DNA of 64,000 nucleotides from Benincasa hispida. Its lineage: Eukaryota > Streptophyta > Magnoliopsida > Cucurbitales > Cucurbitaceae. The stretch is from NCBI RefSeq assembly GCF_009727055.1, contig NC_052350.1, positions 21,519,364-21,583,363 of the forward strand, in the 5' to 3' direction. The position numbers and the translations under genes were made by a program. Below, piece after piece: positions 34,468 to 45,200 of the stretch (position 1 is its first letter; every line of letters starts with the position of its first letter). The notes beneath the pieces were generated by a model. The model was given only the letters and a program-made list of their open reading frames with translations, was not told where the DNA came from and did no database searches.

Positions 34468-36016
34468 GCCTTGTCAATATTTTTCTAATTTTGAGTCTTC
34501 TTCTTTTCATTTTCTATATATGAAACATAACAAAAATATTTCTTTACTATCAGGTGCTCATGAGAAAAAGGAAAGCCTACTTAACTTAGTAGGTTACATT
34601 GATTCAAGCAAGAAGGGCCCTGAAAAATGGGAGAATTTTTATGTACCTTGATAAAGAATCCCCCTTGTCGTCTAACTTGAGACATTAAACCTAGCGCTTC
34701 TTGGAAGGCAACCCAAGATTTTTTTTATTTATTTCTTTATGTTGTTTTAATTATTTCTTTTATTTTTAGTTTTTTTTTAGGTTGGCTTCCATGATAGTTC
34801 TAATATGTTATGATAGTTCTAATATGTTTCTAGTCTCACGTATAGGAGCTCTTGAGCAACACATAGTACTATTCCGTCAACCTATTGTGGTGGACTCCCC
34901 CACACTCCCAAGCTTGTATCACTTACTTTGAGTGACTGTTCTATTCTTTTTAATGCATTAGGGACAATGCATCATTCTAAGTTTGGGGTGGGAGGTGTAC
35001 TGCGTATTTTTTTTTTGTTTGAGTTGTTTTTATCCTACTATGCATGTTAAATTAGGAAATTATCGATGTTATGCATGTTAATTTAATGATATGAAATTTT
35101 GAGTAATCTTTCTTTCTTTCTTTCTTTTTCTTTTTTAGCAGATATGATGTTGAGAAAGTATATATGTATGCTTTTGATGATGATTGCCAATGATGTACTT
35201 GGAATATGTATGTTAGATTATATAATGTGAAAATAAGATAGCATACTCTTGAGTTATGATCTAATCAAGTCCCTCTTGGAGTCTCCCATATTTTGAGCAC
35301 GTAGTTACTTTATTGTAGTACCTTTAACTGAATGATGAGTTATTTTGAGTCAATTTGTTTATCACCTTGAAAAGCCTCACCAGTTAGAGAGTTGTCTTGC
35401 ATGATAGTTCGTGATATTATAAAAGATTATATTTGCCTAATGAAAAAAAAATGTGCACAAAAAATTGAGTGGAATAACAAAATATCATTAAAAGAAAGAG
35501 TTGAAGAAAAATATAAACTTGTATTGTGTATGCATGGGTAAGGGTAAGAAGAGCTGCTTTTGTTATTACCAGTTAAGAGGTCTGAGAATTGACTAGATAC
35601 GAGTCCCTATAGTGAATGCGTGAAAGCTAGTGCCCTTAGGTAAAAGAATACAAGTTTAAGGATCCCTTTATTGAGTTATTTAAGGTACCTTAGTTGATAT
35701 ATTGCCTTCTTGAATGTTCTGATGCTTGATGATTGGTGCATGATACTAAAGTAGGGGGAAAACTTATGAAACTCTATTAATTCTAAAGTCAGTTTCTGAA
35801 TTTTGAATTGAATGTGATTTGCAATACACACATGAGGGATGAAAAGATTTGACCTTAAAATTTTAACAAAAGATGTGCTTGAATATTTCTACTTATGGAT
35901 CTACCATGTTATTCTTACTATTGAGGCATGAATCAATTGCATGTATATTGAGAATCTTTTCTTTGGTTTTATTCTATTTTTTACTCAAGACTAGCAAAAT
36001 TCTAAGTTTGGGATGG
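34468..36016 (+). other. B-plus 3' noncoding region and polypurine tract
   Basis: No supported frame. It contains the phrase GCTTCTTGGAAGGCAACCCA (about 34698-34717), an AAGTTTGGGGTGGGAGGTG phrase (34979-34997) shared with B-minus and D, a TTTC microsatellite (about 35108-35136), and ACTCAAGACTAGCAAAATTC followed by AAGTTTGGGATGG at the 3' LTR border. Confidence 0.65.
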
Positions 36017-37307
36017 TGAAATGCACCTAAAATATGTGTTATTTGCCCATGATTTATGATAGTTTTTACGTGATTCTTTTTAGATTTGATGGTGTTTGTA
36101 AGTGTTTTCAGGGTTATGTTTGGGATAGAGATTAAATGTAAAAATGAGTAGAAAAAAGGACTTAAATAAACCCAATGAACTCAAAAGCCAAGCATCGAAA
36201 GAAGAGAAGAAAAGATGGAGGAAAAACATAAAGATGTGGAAAAAGAGGGCAGCACCGAGCATAGCACCACGGCGCTATCCTCAGCGCATTTTCTGAGTTT
36301 TTTGTGTTCGTCATATTTGCGCGTCATTAAAAGTCTCTGACTATCGTCTATCATTGTTTGTATGTCATGGAAAGGTCCGCCTATCCTTTTTGGAAAAAAT
36401 GTGCACTTTTGGAAAATCTTGCCTATTTAACCAAGGTTTTTGGCCAATCTCCACATCGAAATTTGGAATTTTTTAGGTCTAAAGAGAGGGTTTAGACCAG
36501 AGTATGGATTCTTCATGATGCTGGAGTGATCAAGGCCAAATTCATCACTGAAACGCGATTGGAAGTCAGATAACTTTTTTCCTTTTGTTTTCTTGAATTA
36601 ATTTATGTATTTTGGTATTCTTGATATGATTCTGTTTATGGAATTCATGTTAGGCTAAATTTCTCATAGTTTTAGGGGTAGATGGATTCCTAGATTAATT
36701 GTTGAACACTTTGCTTCTTGAGTGATGATTTGTATTTACGCTTTCTAGCATGACCATTTTAATGTTATTTAATATTTGATCAATGTTTGAATGAACCTAT
36801 GATTTAAATCTTATTTTGGCGAGTAGGCTTTAGATTAGGTTATGCATGTTAGACTATCGTTTGACACACAAGTAGTCAGATAATGATAAATATTGTTGAT
36901 GAAGAGTCTTACTGTCGAGCTTCTTAATTTAGTTTCAAGAAATTATTTATCATTTATGTTTGCATGAGAAAAGATTGCTTTCAAAAGATTCCATTCGGAT
37001 TAAAGACTTATAGATCTAGGTGTTGTGTTAATTATTTCAAGAATCAAGCAAGTGTGTTTAATGATGCCTTTGATGAAATCTATTTTCCTAAAACGTTTCT
37101 AGTTTGATAATCTTCATATCTGATCACTTTTATTGCTTTCTTAGATTAGTTTAATTTGTTTTCCATCAAAGTTAGTCCCTTAAATAAAATTGGAACAATC
37201 TTTGAATTGCTAAAAGATTAATAAATTTGGTTCCCTGAGGACGATACTCGGCCTCTTATGTCGTTTTAACTATATTATTACTCGATGTGTGTGCTTGCGC
37301 TCGTATC
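36017..37307 (+). repeat. B-plus 3' LTR
   Basis: 1291 bp, TGAAATGCACC...TCGTATCA. It matches 30225-30484 plus 32453-33506 and, reversed, 19835-21074. The patch CACCACGGCGCTATCC (36268-36283) is richer in GC than its surroundings. Confidence 0.88.
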
Positions 37308-37920
37308 AGCTATGTATGTGGGTTAGTATTTCATCACATTGGATTATTTTATTAGTTTGAGCTCTATTATGTGATCTATGTAATTAACGCTCTAGATTCC
37401 TAATTGAGTGTGAATTTAATGGGTAGAAGCTCATTCCTAGTTAATTAGAATTTAATGGAAAGCCTAATTGACTAGTATATAAAGAGATCTTAGGACTATG
37501 GTTCTCAATATACCAAAACAATATGCATTCAGTCTTTCTTGAATCAGAGAGATCCCACTAAGAGCATTTAGAGTTTTGGTTCAGGAAGACAATAGTCTCT
37601 TAAAGCTATTATCATCTTAAAGCTATCATCAATCTCAATCAAATTCCGTATATTATTTATTCATGACAATTTAGCATGAATAATTCTAAGGCTAATCTAT
37701 TCAATATAGATTATAAGGTATTTTTCCTAACAGTGGTACCTAAACGAAAGTTACAAAATAACAATAATAATAATCAATTGCAGTTGAGATTGAACAATTA
37801 TTTCTCAACTTCCTTCTTTATAATGCAGAAAACAAAGAAAGAATTGTAAACAATTGAAGGAAAATTAAAATTGTAATACCTGGAGGAAGAAATTAGGGTA
37901 AGGTGGTTGGGAATTGAGAA

Positions 37921-38075
37921 GAAAGAAGAGCCTGAAAGTGTCATAATTTCCCACAGCTTTCTTGAGCTTCAAAGTTTTTTTCTTCAGAGTAGAATTACAA
38001 TTGAGCTGATGAAGAAATTTTAAAGGAAGAAGTTCAAGAAAGCTGTGGAAAAACATGGCCAGGCCAGTTTCTTTA
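37921..38075 (-). ncRNA. MIR396: MIR396 microRNA precursor
   Basis: On the minus strand the 5' arm at 38050-38030 is a 21-mer beginning TTCCACAGCTTTCTTGAA and ending CTT, which equals the miR396b-type mature sequence. The 3' arm at 37967-37947 begins GCTCAAGAAAGCTG and ends GGGAAA, the matching star strand. Arms 37951-37970 and 38029-38048 are complementary at 19 of 20 positions with a 58-nt loop that also pairs (CTTCA with TGAAG). The stem extends outward through GGCCTG/CAGGCT-type and AAAG/CTTT pairs to about 37921 and 38075. miR396 represses GRF growth-regulating transcription factors in plants. The minus strand is preferred because the 5' arm is the exact mature form. A frame over this interval (37865-38098) is incidental. 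Confidence 0.95.
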
Positions 38076-38254
38076 CCAAGAAATTTACCACACATCATTT
38101 CAAGAGCTAGCAGCTGAAATTTTCAGATCTTGACTAACTTTTTTTTTTTAAAAAAATGAAATGACTACGCTATCACTGGACACTGGCTGCAAACTTTCTA
38201 AAGGACCACTCTACCATATATAACCCTCTCCCCCATCAACTTTTTTTTTTTTCC

Positions 38255-38268
38255 TATATATATATATT
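38255..38268 (-). promoter_or_regulatory. Possible TATA box of MIR396
   Basis: The minus strand reads AAATATATATATATAGG about 205 bp upstream of the mature miRNA, followed by a T/A homopolymer and a GGGGGAGAGGG patch (38225-38235). Position and sequence fit a Pol II core promoter, but a simple TA repeat is an alternative. Confidence 0.4.
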
Positions 38269-39866
38269 TGGGGCTGAACGAGAGTCCAACATGAGATGAT
38301 ATATCCTCATATCCTATTTGAAAGCCCATTATCCTATCTCACTAATTTTAATTATTTGTGGGCCCATGTTCGGAATGTGTTTCGTATCTCGTCGTCATTT
38401 TACTTCAGTGTATCGTATATCATCTCAGTGCTTGAACGTACTCGATCATACTCGATCAGAACTCTCCAAGCATCAGAACTCTCTAGACATTAGAATTCCT
38501 CACATCCTATATTATCTTAGCGTCCCAAACAATCCCTTTACTTTCCCTTGTGAGTGCGCAGTAGGTATAATTTTAAACCCGAAATAAAAAAGGAAAAAAA
38601 AAAAATTAAGGTGATAATGAAGCTATTTACGATGTGCTATCCAATTATAAGGATTAACTTCTAATTTCCTCTAAACTATAGCGATTAGATTTGTAATTTA
38701 ACTTTTTTAATTTTAATAATCAAGAAAATATTTAAAAGAGTAATTATTTTAAAAGATAAAACTGTTAGAAAATATTTTTAAGTATAATAAAATGTCATTG
38801 TCTATTGATTGGTAGAGTTATTGTCAAATGATATGCGGTTATATGTTAGGATGTAGAAATTTGTGGGCCCATAAAAGTGGGTATTGTTGGGCCTGGGGGC
38901 TCACTTCTTTCTCTCTCCAAGTGGGCCATAGCCCACTAGCAATTTCACGCAATTTTATTAAAAAAAGAAAAAATGAGAGGGAGAGGGCAGAAAAAGAAAA
39001 CAAAAAATAATAATGAAATTTCGATTTCAGAGTCCTGGCTGACACGTCCACATCATCACCACCAGTTGGGTATGAGTTAAGAGAGAGTTGATATTTGATT
39101 TACAATGGAGGGCTTTCTTTAAATTTTGCAACGTCCCATCCACGTTTGTACCTCCTTTAGTTTATTTTAGGATCTCAATACTCTACATTTTTTTTATAAA
39201 AAAAAACCGTATTAAAAAGAATTATATTGTAATTGACAAATATTATTTTCTCTGCTTTCATTCCAAATTAGTTTTCAAATTTTAAAATAAAAATGTTAAT
39301 AAATAAAAAATAAGTTTTAAAAATTAACAATAACAACTAAATTCATTATTTTCATTTTTTTAAAAATAAAAATCACTTTTGAAATAATTTAAGTCTATTT
39401 ATAGTTTGAATCTCCCACTTTCTAATATATTAAAAGAAAATTATTTTCAAATTTATATTTTGACCCTTATCTTTGTTACTTCTCAAATTCTTTCATGTAA
39501 TTTTACTTTTAAAAAATAGAAACATTTGTATTTTAGTCATATAAATAATAAAAATTTTACTTAACAAAAAGGGAGATATTTTAAATTTCAGTCCTTTATG
39601 GAAAAAAAATAGACAAGAACAAATTTTTTTTTTTAGTTTGAAGTTCTAATTGATAAAATTAAATTTTAGAGATATAAATTGATTTTAGTTATATATAATA
39701 ATGTTATGGGTTGTTTTCTATATATGTACATGAAAGAAAGGGCTAGTTGTAAAATAAGCAAAATAAGCTATTAATATTAGACTTGTAATCCAAACCTTTT
39801 AATTATGTAAAAATAACAAAAAAACATACTCAACCCACGATTTAAAATAGAAAATATAAACAAAAT
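38269..39866. other. AT-rich intergenic DNA upstream of MIR396
   Basis: No supported gene. 38290-38580 has more balanced composition and could hold upstream promoter elements. 38860-38940 has GGGCCCA/GGCCCAC-type words (TGGGCC), common in plant promoters. The rest is A/T runs. Confidence 0.5.
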
Positions 39867-40001
39867 GTATTGATACACCTGTTATACTTGATACACACTT
39901 GATACATCTTATACACTTACACTAGATACCTCTTGATACGCTATTGATGTACACTTGATGCACTTGATGCCCTTTGATACACATGCCCCTTGATACACTT
40001 A
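39867..40001 (+). repeat. Degenerate tandem repeat of CTTGATACA
   Basis: At least eight variants of CTTGATACA / CTTGATGCA within 135 bp. Confidence 0.75.
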
Positions 40002-40856
40002 GAATTAAAAAAAAATGAACTTATTCGTCTTAAAAAAAAAAAACCGACCCCCTCCCATCATCTCTTTTCAAACAACCAGCACTACTCCACATCAACTATC
40101 GTCACTCACCGCTCGACCTCTGTCAACTGCTACACGTCCGATCATCGATCGACGATTGTCGATCGTCGTATTTCTATTTCTTCTCCTAACATCTGTCTTT
40201 CACCAATTTCACACTATTTGTCACAGATCACAGCTCCATCTTCCCAATACTTACCTCCATCAACCACTGCACGTCTGGTCACCATGTCAGTCGCCATTTC
40301 TCTCTTTCTATCTTTCTCTCTCTTAATTAACTGTTTGGAGCAAATATGTAATAAAAATAATTATAAATTTAGATATGATGTTTTTACCATATTTGTAAAA
40401 TATCAAATATAGTTGATATACCTACAAAAAAAAAAATATATTCAAATTATCATTCACTATCATTTCTGAAAAAGAAAATTGCATTAAACCCATCATGTTA
40501 AATAAAAGTCATTGCGTTAACTTTCTTAATTACATAAAGTAATATTTTTTAAATAAATTTGATAAATGACATGATAAGTTAAAAATTAAATTATAAATTC
40601 GTATTCTATTAAAATATTAGAATTTAGTTTTTGTGGTATGATGAAACTCCCGCCCCACTTTTTAGCGCACAAATACAAATTTATAACATTTGATGATTTA
40701 GGCACAGCTTAATGAAATCATTGATAATTTATTACAAATATTTATGAAAAACTATGTAAAAGTATTCTTCTTTTCTTCCTTTTTTTTTTTTTTTTTTTTT
40801 TTGGTGGAAGTAAACAATTTTGCATTTTGTTCTTTTATATTTATTATTTTTTAGTT
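40002..40856. other. Intergenic sequence with low-complexity pyrimidine tract
   Basis: 40060-40330 is C/T-rich and gives two overlapping frames (39990-40412 and 40015-40326) with Ser/Thr/His-rich composition and no domain; I do not accept them as genes. A run of 23 T lies at 40780-40802. Confidence 0.5.
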
Positions 40857-40867
40857 AAAAAATAAAA
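40857..40867 (-). terminator. Pol III terminator of tRNA-Lys
   Basis: On the minus strand TTTT (40867-40864) and TTTTTT (40862-40857) follow the tRNA 3' end within 20 nt. Confidence 0.75.
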
Positions 40868-40875
40868 TGTATGGG

Positions 40876-40947
40876 CGCCGTCTGTGGGGATCGAACCCAC
40901 GACCACGTGGTTAAAAGCCACGCGCTCTACCACTGAGCTAAGACGGC
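40876..40947 (-). tRNA. tRNA-Lys (anticodon UUU)
   Basis: The minus strand folds into a complete cloverleaf: acceptor GCCGTCT paired with AGACGGC, D stem GCTC/GAGC, anticodon stem CGTGG/CCACG with loop CTTTTAA (anticodon TTT), and T arm GTGGG-TTCGATC-CCCAC, with discriminator G. No intron. A and B boxes (TAGCTCAGTGG; GGTTCGATCC) are intact. It is 72 nt because the D loop is one base shorter than usual for plant nuclear tRNA-Lys. A TATATATA stretch at 40973-40980 lies about 26-33 bp upstream and a Pol III terminator lies downstream, so it looks functional. Confidence 0.95.
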
Positions 40948-41249
40948 TCACGTTCATAGACAACACTTCTTTTATATATATTTATTTATATTAACGTGCT
41001 CTAGATCTTATACCATGAAAATAGGTTAATTACATGGTCTATTAATATCTATTTAATATAACATTAGCGAGTAGGGCAAAAAATCCCTCCAAGATCCTCC
41101 GTAGAGAGCTTCTTCTAGGTAGCAGTGCAATCCTAGTATTCTACCCATATCTTTGGCATGTAAAACAGTCATATGATGGATTTGAATTCTATGACATTAG
41201 GTTGAAAAAAAGTGAAATTTTTTGAAGAGGAGAACATCTTGAATAAAAA
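40948..41249. other. Short intergenic segment right of the tRNA
   Basis: No frame or repeat is recognised. The part from about 41040 may be the decayed 5' end of the LINE fragment that follows. Confidence 0.4.
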
Positions 41250-42290
41250 TTTGGCGAAAACACGTCCCAGAAAATAAGTGAAAAATTAGACTTCTACTTT
41301 ATTGGTAAGGTTCTCTCAGAAAGATCAATTGTAATCATCATAATAAAGAGCACCATGAAGAATGCTTCAAGAACAAAAATGGGATTTACAGTGGAAAATC
41401 TGGGTAAAAATTACTTTCTTTTTAAATTTCAATCTTCAAAAAACAGATTGGGTTTTCAAATCAGGCCCCTGGATCTTTGATAAGCACTTATTAGTTTTGG
41501 AAATTCCCAAGATCGATCACGGCATCTCTGATTACGAATTTCAATTTGTAACCTTCTGAGTGAGAATTTTGGAACTTTCACTGGGCTTCTAAAATAGCTT
41601 GATGGCTGTAAAATTGGGAAACATGATTGAAGAATTTATTGAAGTAAAATTTGACCGAGAAAACTTGTGCTAGGGTGAAAACACGAGAATCTGGATTCTT
41701 ATTGATATATCCAAACCTTTGCACAATGGTATGAAAATAAAAACAATAAAAGCTCCTGATTCATTGGTTCAATTTACAATATGAGAGACTTTCTGATCTC
41801 TACTTTTATTGTGGATGTATCAACCACGCATCTAAAGAATGCACATTCTCAAAAAAAAAAAAAAAAAAAAAAAAAATCCAAAAAGGTGTTGCTTCTTTTC
41901 CTCCACCTCGTTCTTCATATGAATCTTTCTCATTTTTGACAAAAAAGAAAATCCAAACAAAGATGAGTCTTTTACTCCGACGAACGGGAAGGAATCTAAT
42001 AATTTCAAATCTTCTTTGTCGACAAATTTAAATGATACCAATTAGTCTATTTTGCCACAACAAGAAGGTATTAACAATTTGGAAACCAATTTTTGTCTGA
42101 AAGAATACGAAGATCCCAATTATGGTTTGAATTAAATCATCATGTTAATCTAACTAACAATTTCCCACTCAAACATTAGAAATTAATAGTTTGAAAACTT
42201 GCACTGAAGTAGAAATCCCTTGAGATCCTATTATCCGTAAATTAAGGAGCTGGAAAAGATTAATTAAAGAGAAAACTTATTAATTAGGGA
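41250..42290 (+). pseudogene. LINE ORF1-like fragment (DUF4283 domain and zinc knuckle)
   Basis: Adjoining frames read STMKNASRTKMGFTVENLG, NYFLFKFQSSKN, then (shifted) DWVFKSGPWIFDKHLLVLE, the signature of the DUF4283 domain found in plant non-LTR elements. After several stops comes YERLSDLYFYCG-INHASKEC (about 41781-41847), a CCHC knuckle in which the first Cys is replaced. Further on, LRSWKRLIKE resembles the basic tail of such proteins. A run of 26 A at 41851-41876 interrupts the frame. It is a dead copy without visible endonuclease or RT. Confidence 0.7.
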
Positions 42291-45200
42291 TAATGTTTTT
42301 CAAAAAATTACATTAAACGGCGTATTTAGGGTTAGAGAGTTTATATAGCGCACTACTCTTAAACCTCGGGTCATAATCGTATAATAACTACAAATAAATA
42401 AAATATGCTAAATACGAATTCTGAATAGGTTTCGCCGAACTCCCATCAGGGGCGCGCCGCCCCTAGACCCACAGCTCGTTGACCGGGCAGCGAGACCCCG
42501 TACTTGGTTATTCGAAGTGTCAACAAACAAATTCAAGGCATTCCAACACATAAATTTGATAAATGACAACTCATCCTCTACTCTGAAGTTGAATGTATCG
42601 TAAATGATTTTTTTTTTTTTTTTTTTTTTTGCTCAGCCTTCAACTCTATTTATTTTCATCATATCAACAGCTAAATGTAGGCAACAAAGAGAGCTAAAAA
42701 AATTTAAATGCTCTGGAATTTGGTGTAAAAATTTTCCCTCTTGGGTTTATTCCCTTGTTAAAATTAATAATTATAATCAATACTCTTGCAAGCCATGAAG
42801 TTTCTCTTCGCCAACTTCTTTGTCCATTTTTGGTAGAAAGATTGACAAAATCGTTTTATGTTATTTAAACTAAAACATAACTAATTATATAATGGGAAAC
42901 AAATTAAGAAAATATAGCTACAAAAGTGGAGTTCTGGGTTTATCTTTGATTTATCCAAAAAAAAAAAAAAAAAACGCCCTTTAATCTTTTACTTTTTAAG
43001 TACAGTTGGTGGTAAGTAGTTTGAATATTAAATCTCGTCATTTCTAACAAACTCATATGTTAATTGAGCTATACTCTGTTTCACAATTTTAATATTTTTT
43101 TTATCCATATATTTTGAATTGTATTTTTAAATGTCTAAATTTAGTCTAAGTGTATTCTCAATAAAATTGTGAATATGTTAGTTTTCTTCTTTTTTAAACA
43201 AATGTAACAATAATAGAGTAATAAGAACTAATTTTAATATATCCTAAAAATATATGGACTAAATTTGTATTTTAACTTTTAACTAAAATATATATTCAAA
43301 CTTTTGAGGGAAAAAAAAAAAAAAGAAAAATTTACCTTCTATATATGTATTTGTATTAGTTTTTTATGTAAATTTTCAACTTCATCAAATTACACCAGGT
43401 AAATGTTGCAATTTTGACTTTAAATATAATTAGTACTGCAAATTTGTATATATGTATCATATATATATCTCTCTCTGTGTGGATAAGTTTTTCTTTTAAA
43501 AAAAATTTTTAAATTATGGCCATGCATACGTTCAATGAACTATTATTAACCAAAAAAAATGTGACAATTTTTTTTTAAATAAAATTTTATGAGCAAAAAT
43601 TTGATATCATTGTAAGACTCAATTTTGGTAAAAACTAACCTACAAAAAGGCGTTCAATCCCAACGAGAAAGGAGACATATGTATGAAGAAAATTTTTGAA
43701 CACAATAACATAACTACACAAGAAGATAAATGATTGTGCGTTCTTGAAAGGAATAAATATATACACACGTATATCTAAGTTAGAAGGACCATTCGTACTT
43801 CCTACATATATAACCAAGAAAAATTTAAAAGTAGAAATTTGAGCATTATATAACTTGTCTAATAAAATCCTAGACTTGAATCGAACTAAATAGACACGAA
43901 TTTCAAATTTCTATGAAGAAAAATTATAATTTCAAGAAAAATTGAAGTATTCTTCGAGGACTCGTAATGGAATGGACTTGTAATGTAATGCAATCCAAGT
44001 CCATATTTGAATTGAGCATTTTGGATTCAATATATAATGCTAAATTCATTTCATTCCCACAGTTTTCAACTCAATTATCTTTCTCATCGTTTTCACGTTT
44101 TACGATTATATTTTTGTATCACCCTCGATTTCTTATTCATTCCAACGTCTTTCAGATTTTTAGTAATCACGATTGTATTTTAACTTCGACTAATCCCTAA
44201 AATGATTATATGTTGAGTTGTACGAGTGGATGTGAAAAGATATATGTAGAATGTATGATCGTTTATGATTAAGAATGATTAAAATGTGAGAAGGGAATCG
44301 GAAGAAATGAGGAAAGGGACAAAAAATAAAATAAAGGGCGCGTAGTAGCAAGTGGGAAAAATAAGGCGTCACGTCTTTCAAATCGTAAAGCCGGAGAATC
44401 TGCTATTTGTATCCATCAACATGGGCCATTTTTTCTGACTTCCACTCAAATGGGCCCACCTCTAACCACGGGCCTTCTAAAGCCCACTCACTCACCAATT
44501 TTCTTTTCTTTTTCTTTTCTTCTTTTTTTTTTTCCAATCATTTTCTACTTAAATTGCCCCATCTCGTGACTTAGTTCAAAAAAAAAAAAAAAAACATTTT
44601 TGGTGAAGGTTTTAGGTATAACTTTATTTCTTGTGGTACATAGTGGGAGATCGAACTTTCTATCATTTGGAAGAATGACCATGTCAGCTATCATTTAAGT
44701 TCATTTTGGCGGTTATAAATTTCATTTGGTATCTAAGTTTCAAAATTTTACATTTTTTTTTTTTAAGATTGAAGTTTTATTTTAATTAGTTAAGTTTAAA
44801 GATATTGCAATTTTACTATTGAGGTTTGAGTTTTGTTTCAATTTAGTCTTTAGGTTTCAAGATTTACATTTTAACTTTGATTTTTTTTTTCTTTTTTAGT
44901 TTATAAATACTCAATTTTAGTCTTTGATATTAATATGTATTAATTAATTTAAAATTAATTTTAGTACCATGATGAAATTATTTTAGTTAATTAATTTATA
45001 TTAATGTCAAACATTGAAATGAGTGTTTCGTGAAAAATAGAAGTCAAAAGTGTAAAATTAAAAACTTAAGGGAGATGAAATGGAAGCAAAATTCAACCCA
45101 TCGGTAAAATTATAATATTTTTAAATTAAGAATAAAATGAAAATTAAATTAAAATTGTTGGGAGAAAAAATATTTTTTTCTCGAAAAAGAAAAGAAAAAA

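Larger units (their letters stand above)
30225..37307 (+). mobile_element. B-plus: structurally complete family-B non-autonomous element
   Basis: Identical TSDs GCTAT at 30220-30224 and 37308-37312. 5' LTR 30225-33506 (with a copia solo LTR inside), primer site 33513-33530, internal region 33507-36016 with short frames, polypurine tract about 36004-36016, 3' LTR 36017-37307. The internal region is only 2.5 kb and has no protease, RT, RNase H or integrase. It fits a LARD-type element moved by an autonomous relative, probably Athila-like, because the primer site and 3' motifs are shared with A, C and D. Confidence 0.9.
19558..37732 (+). mobile_element. Copia-1: Ty1/copia element in four visible pieces, host of the nested stack
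   Basis: Pieces at 19558-19834, 26178-27080, 28602-30224 and 37308-37732 together give integrase end, RT, RNase H, polypurine tract and 3' LTR in the right order on one strand. Deleting each insert and one TSD copy restores copia coding continuity: RVPSK across the first, and VSGN/SKSIVCKLKKS across the second. The left half lies beyond C-plus and D, outside the window. Many stops and frameshifts show an old copy. Confidence 0.88.
30178..37732 (+). repeat. Copia-1 3' LTR, split by B-plus
   Basis: The LTR starts TGTTAGACGCG at 30178 and runs to 30224, then resumes at 37308 (after one TSD copy) and ends CCTAACA at 37732, about 467 bp in all. Its ends form the inverted repeat TGTTAG/CTAACA. The phrase AGTATATAAAGAG at about 37468 is a possible TATA. 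Confidence 0.8.

Noticed and set aside
37951..38048. Plus-strand reading of the miR396 hairpin
   Set aside because: The plus-strand 5' arm differs from the mature sequence at two positions, whereas the minus-strand arms match both mature and star forms exactly.
37865..38098. 77-codon minus-strand frame as a protein gene
   Set aside because: It overlies the MIR396 hairpin; the sequence is explained by the miRNA arms and stem.
39990..40412. Overlapping 140- and 103-codon frames
   Set aside because: Low-complexity C/T-rich sequence open in two frames at once, with no domain and no codon signal.
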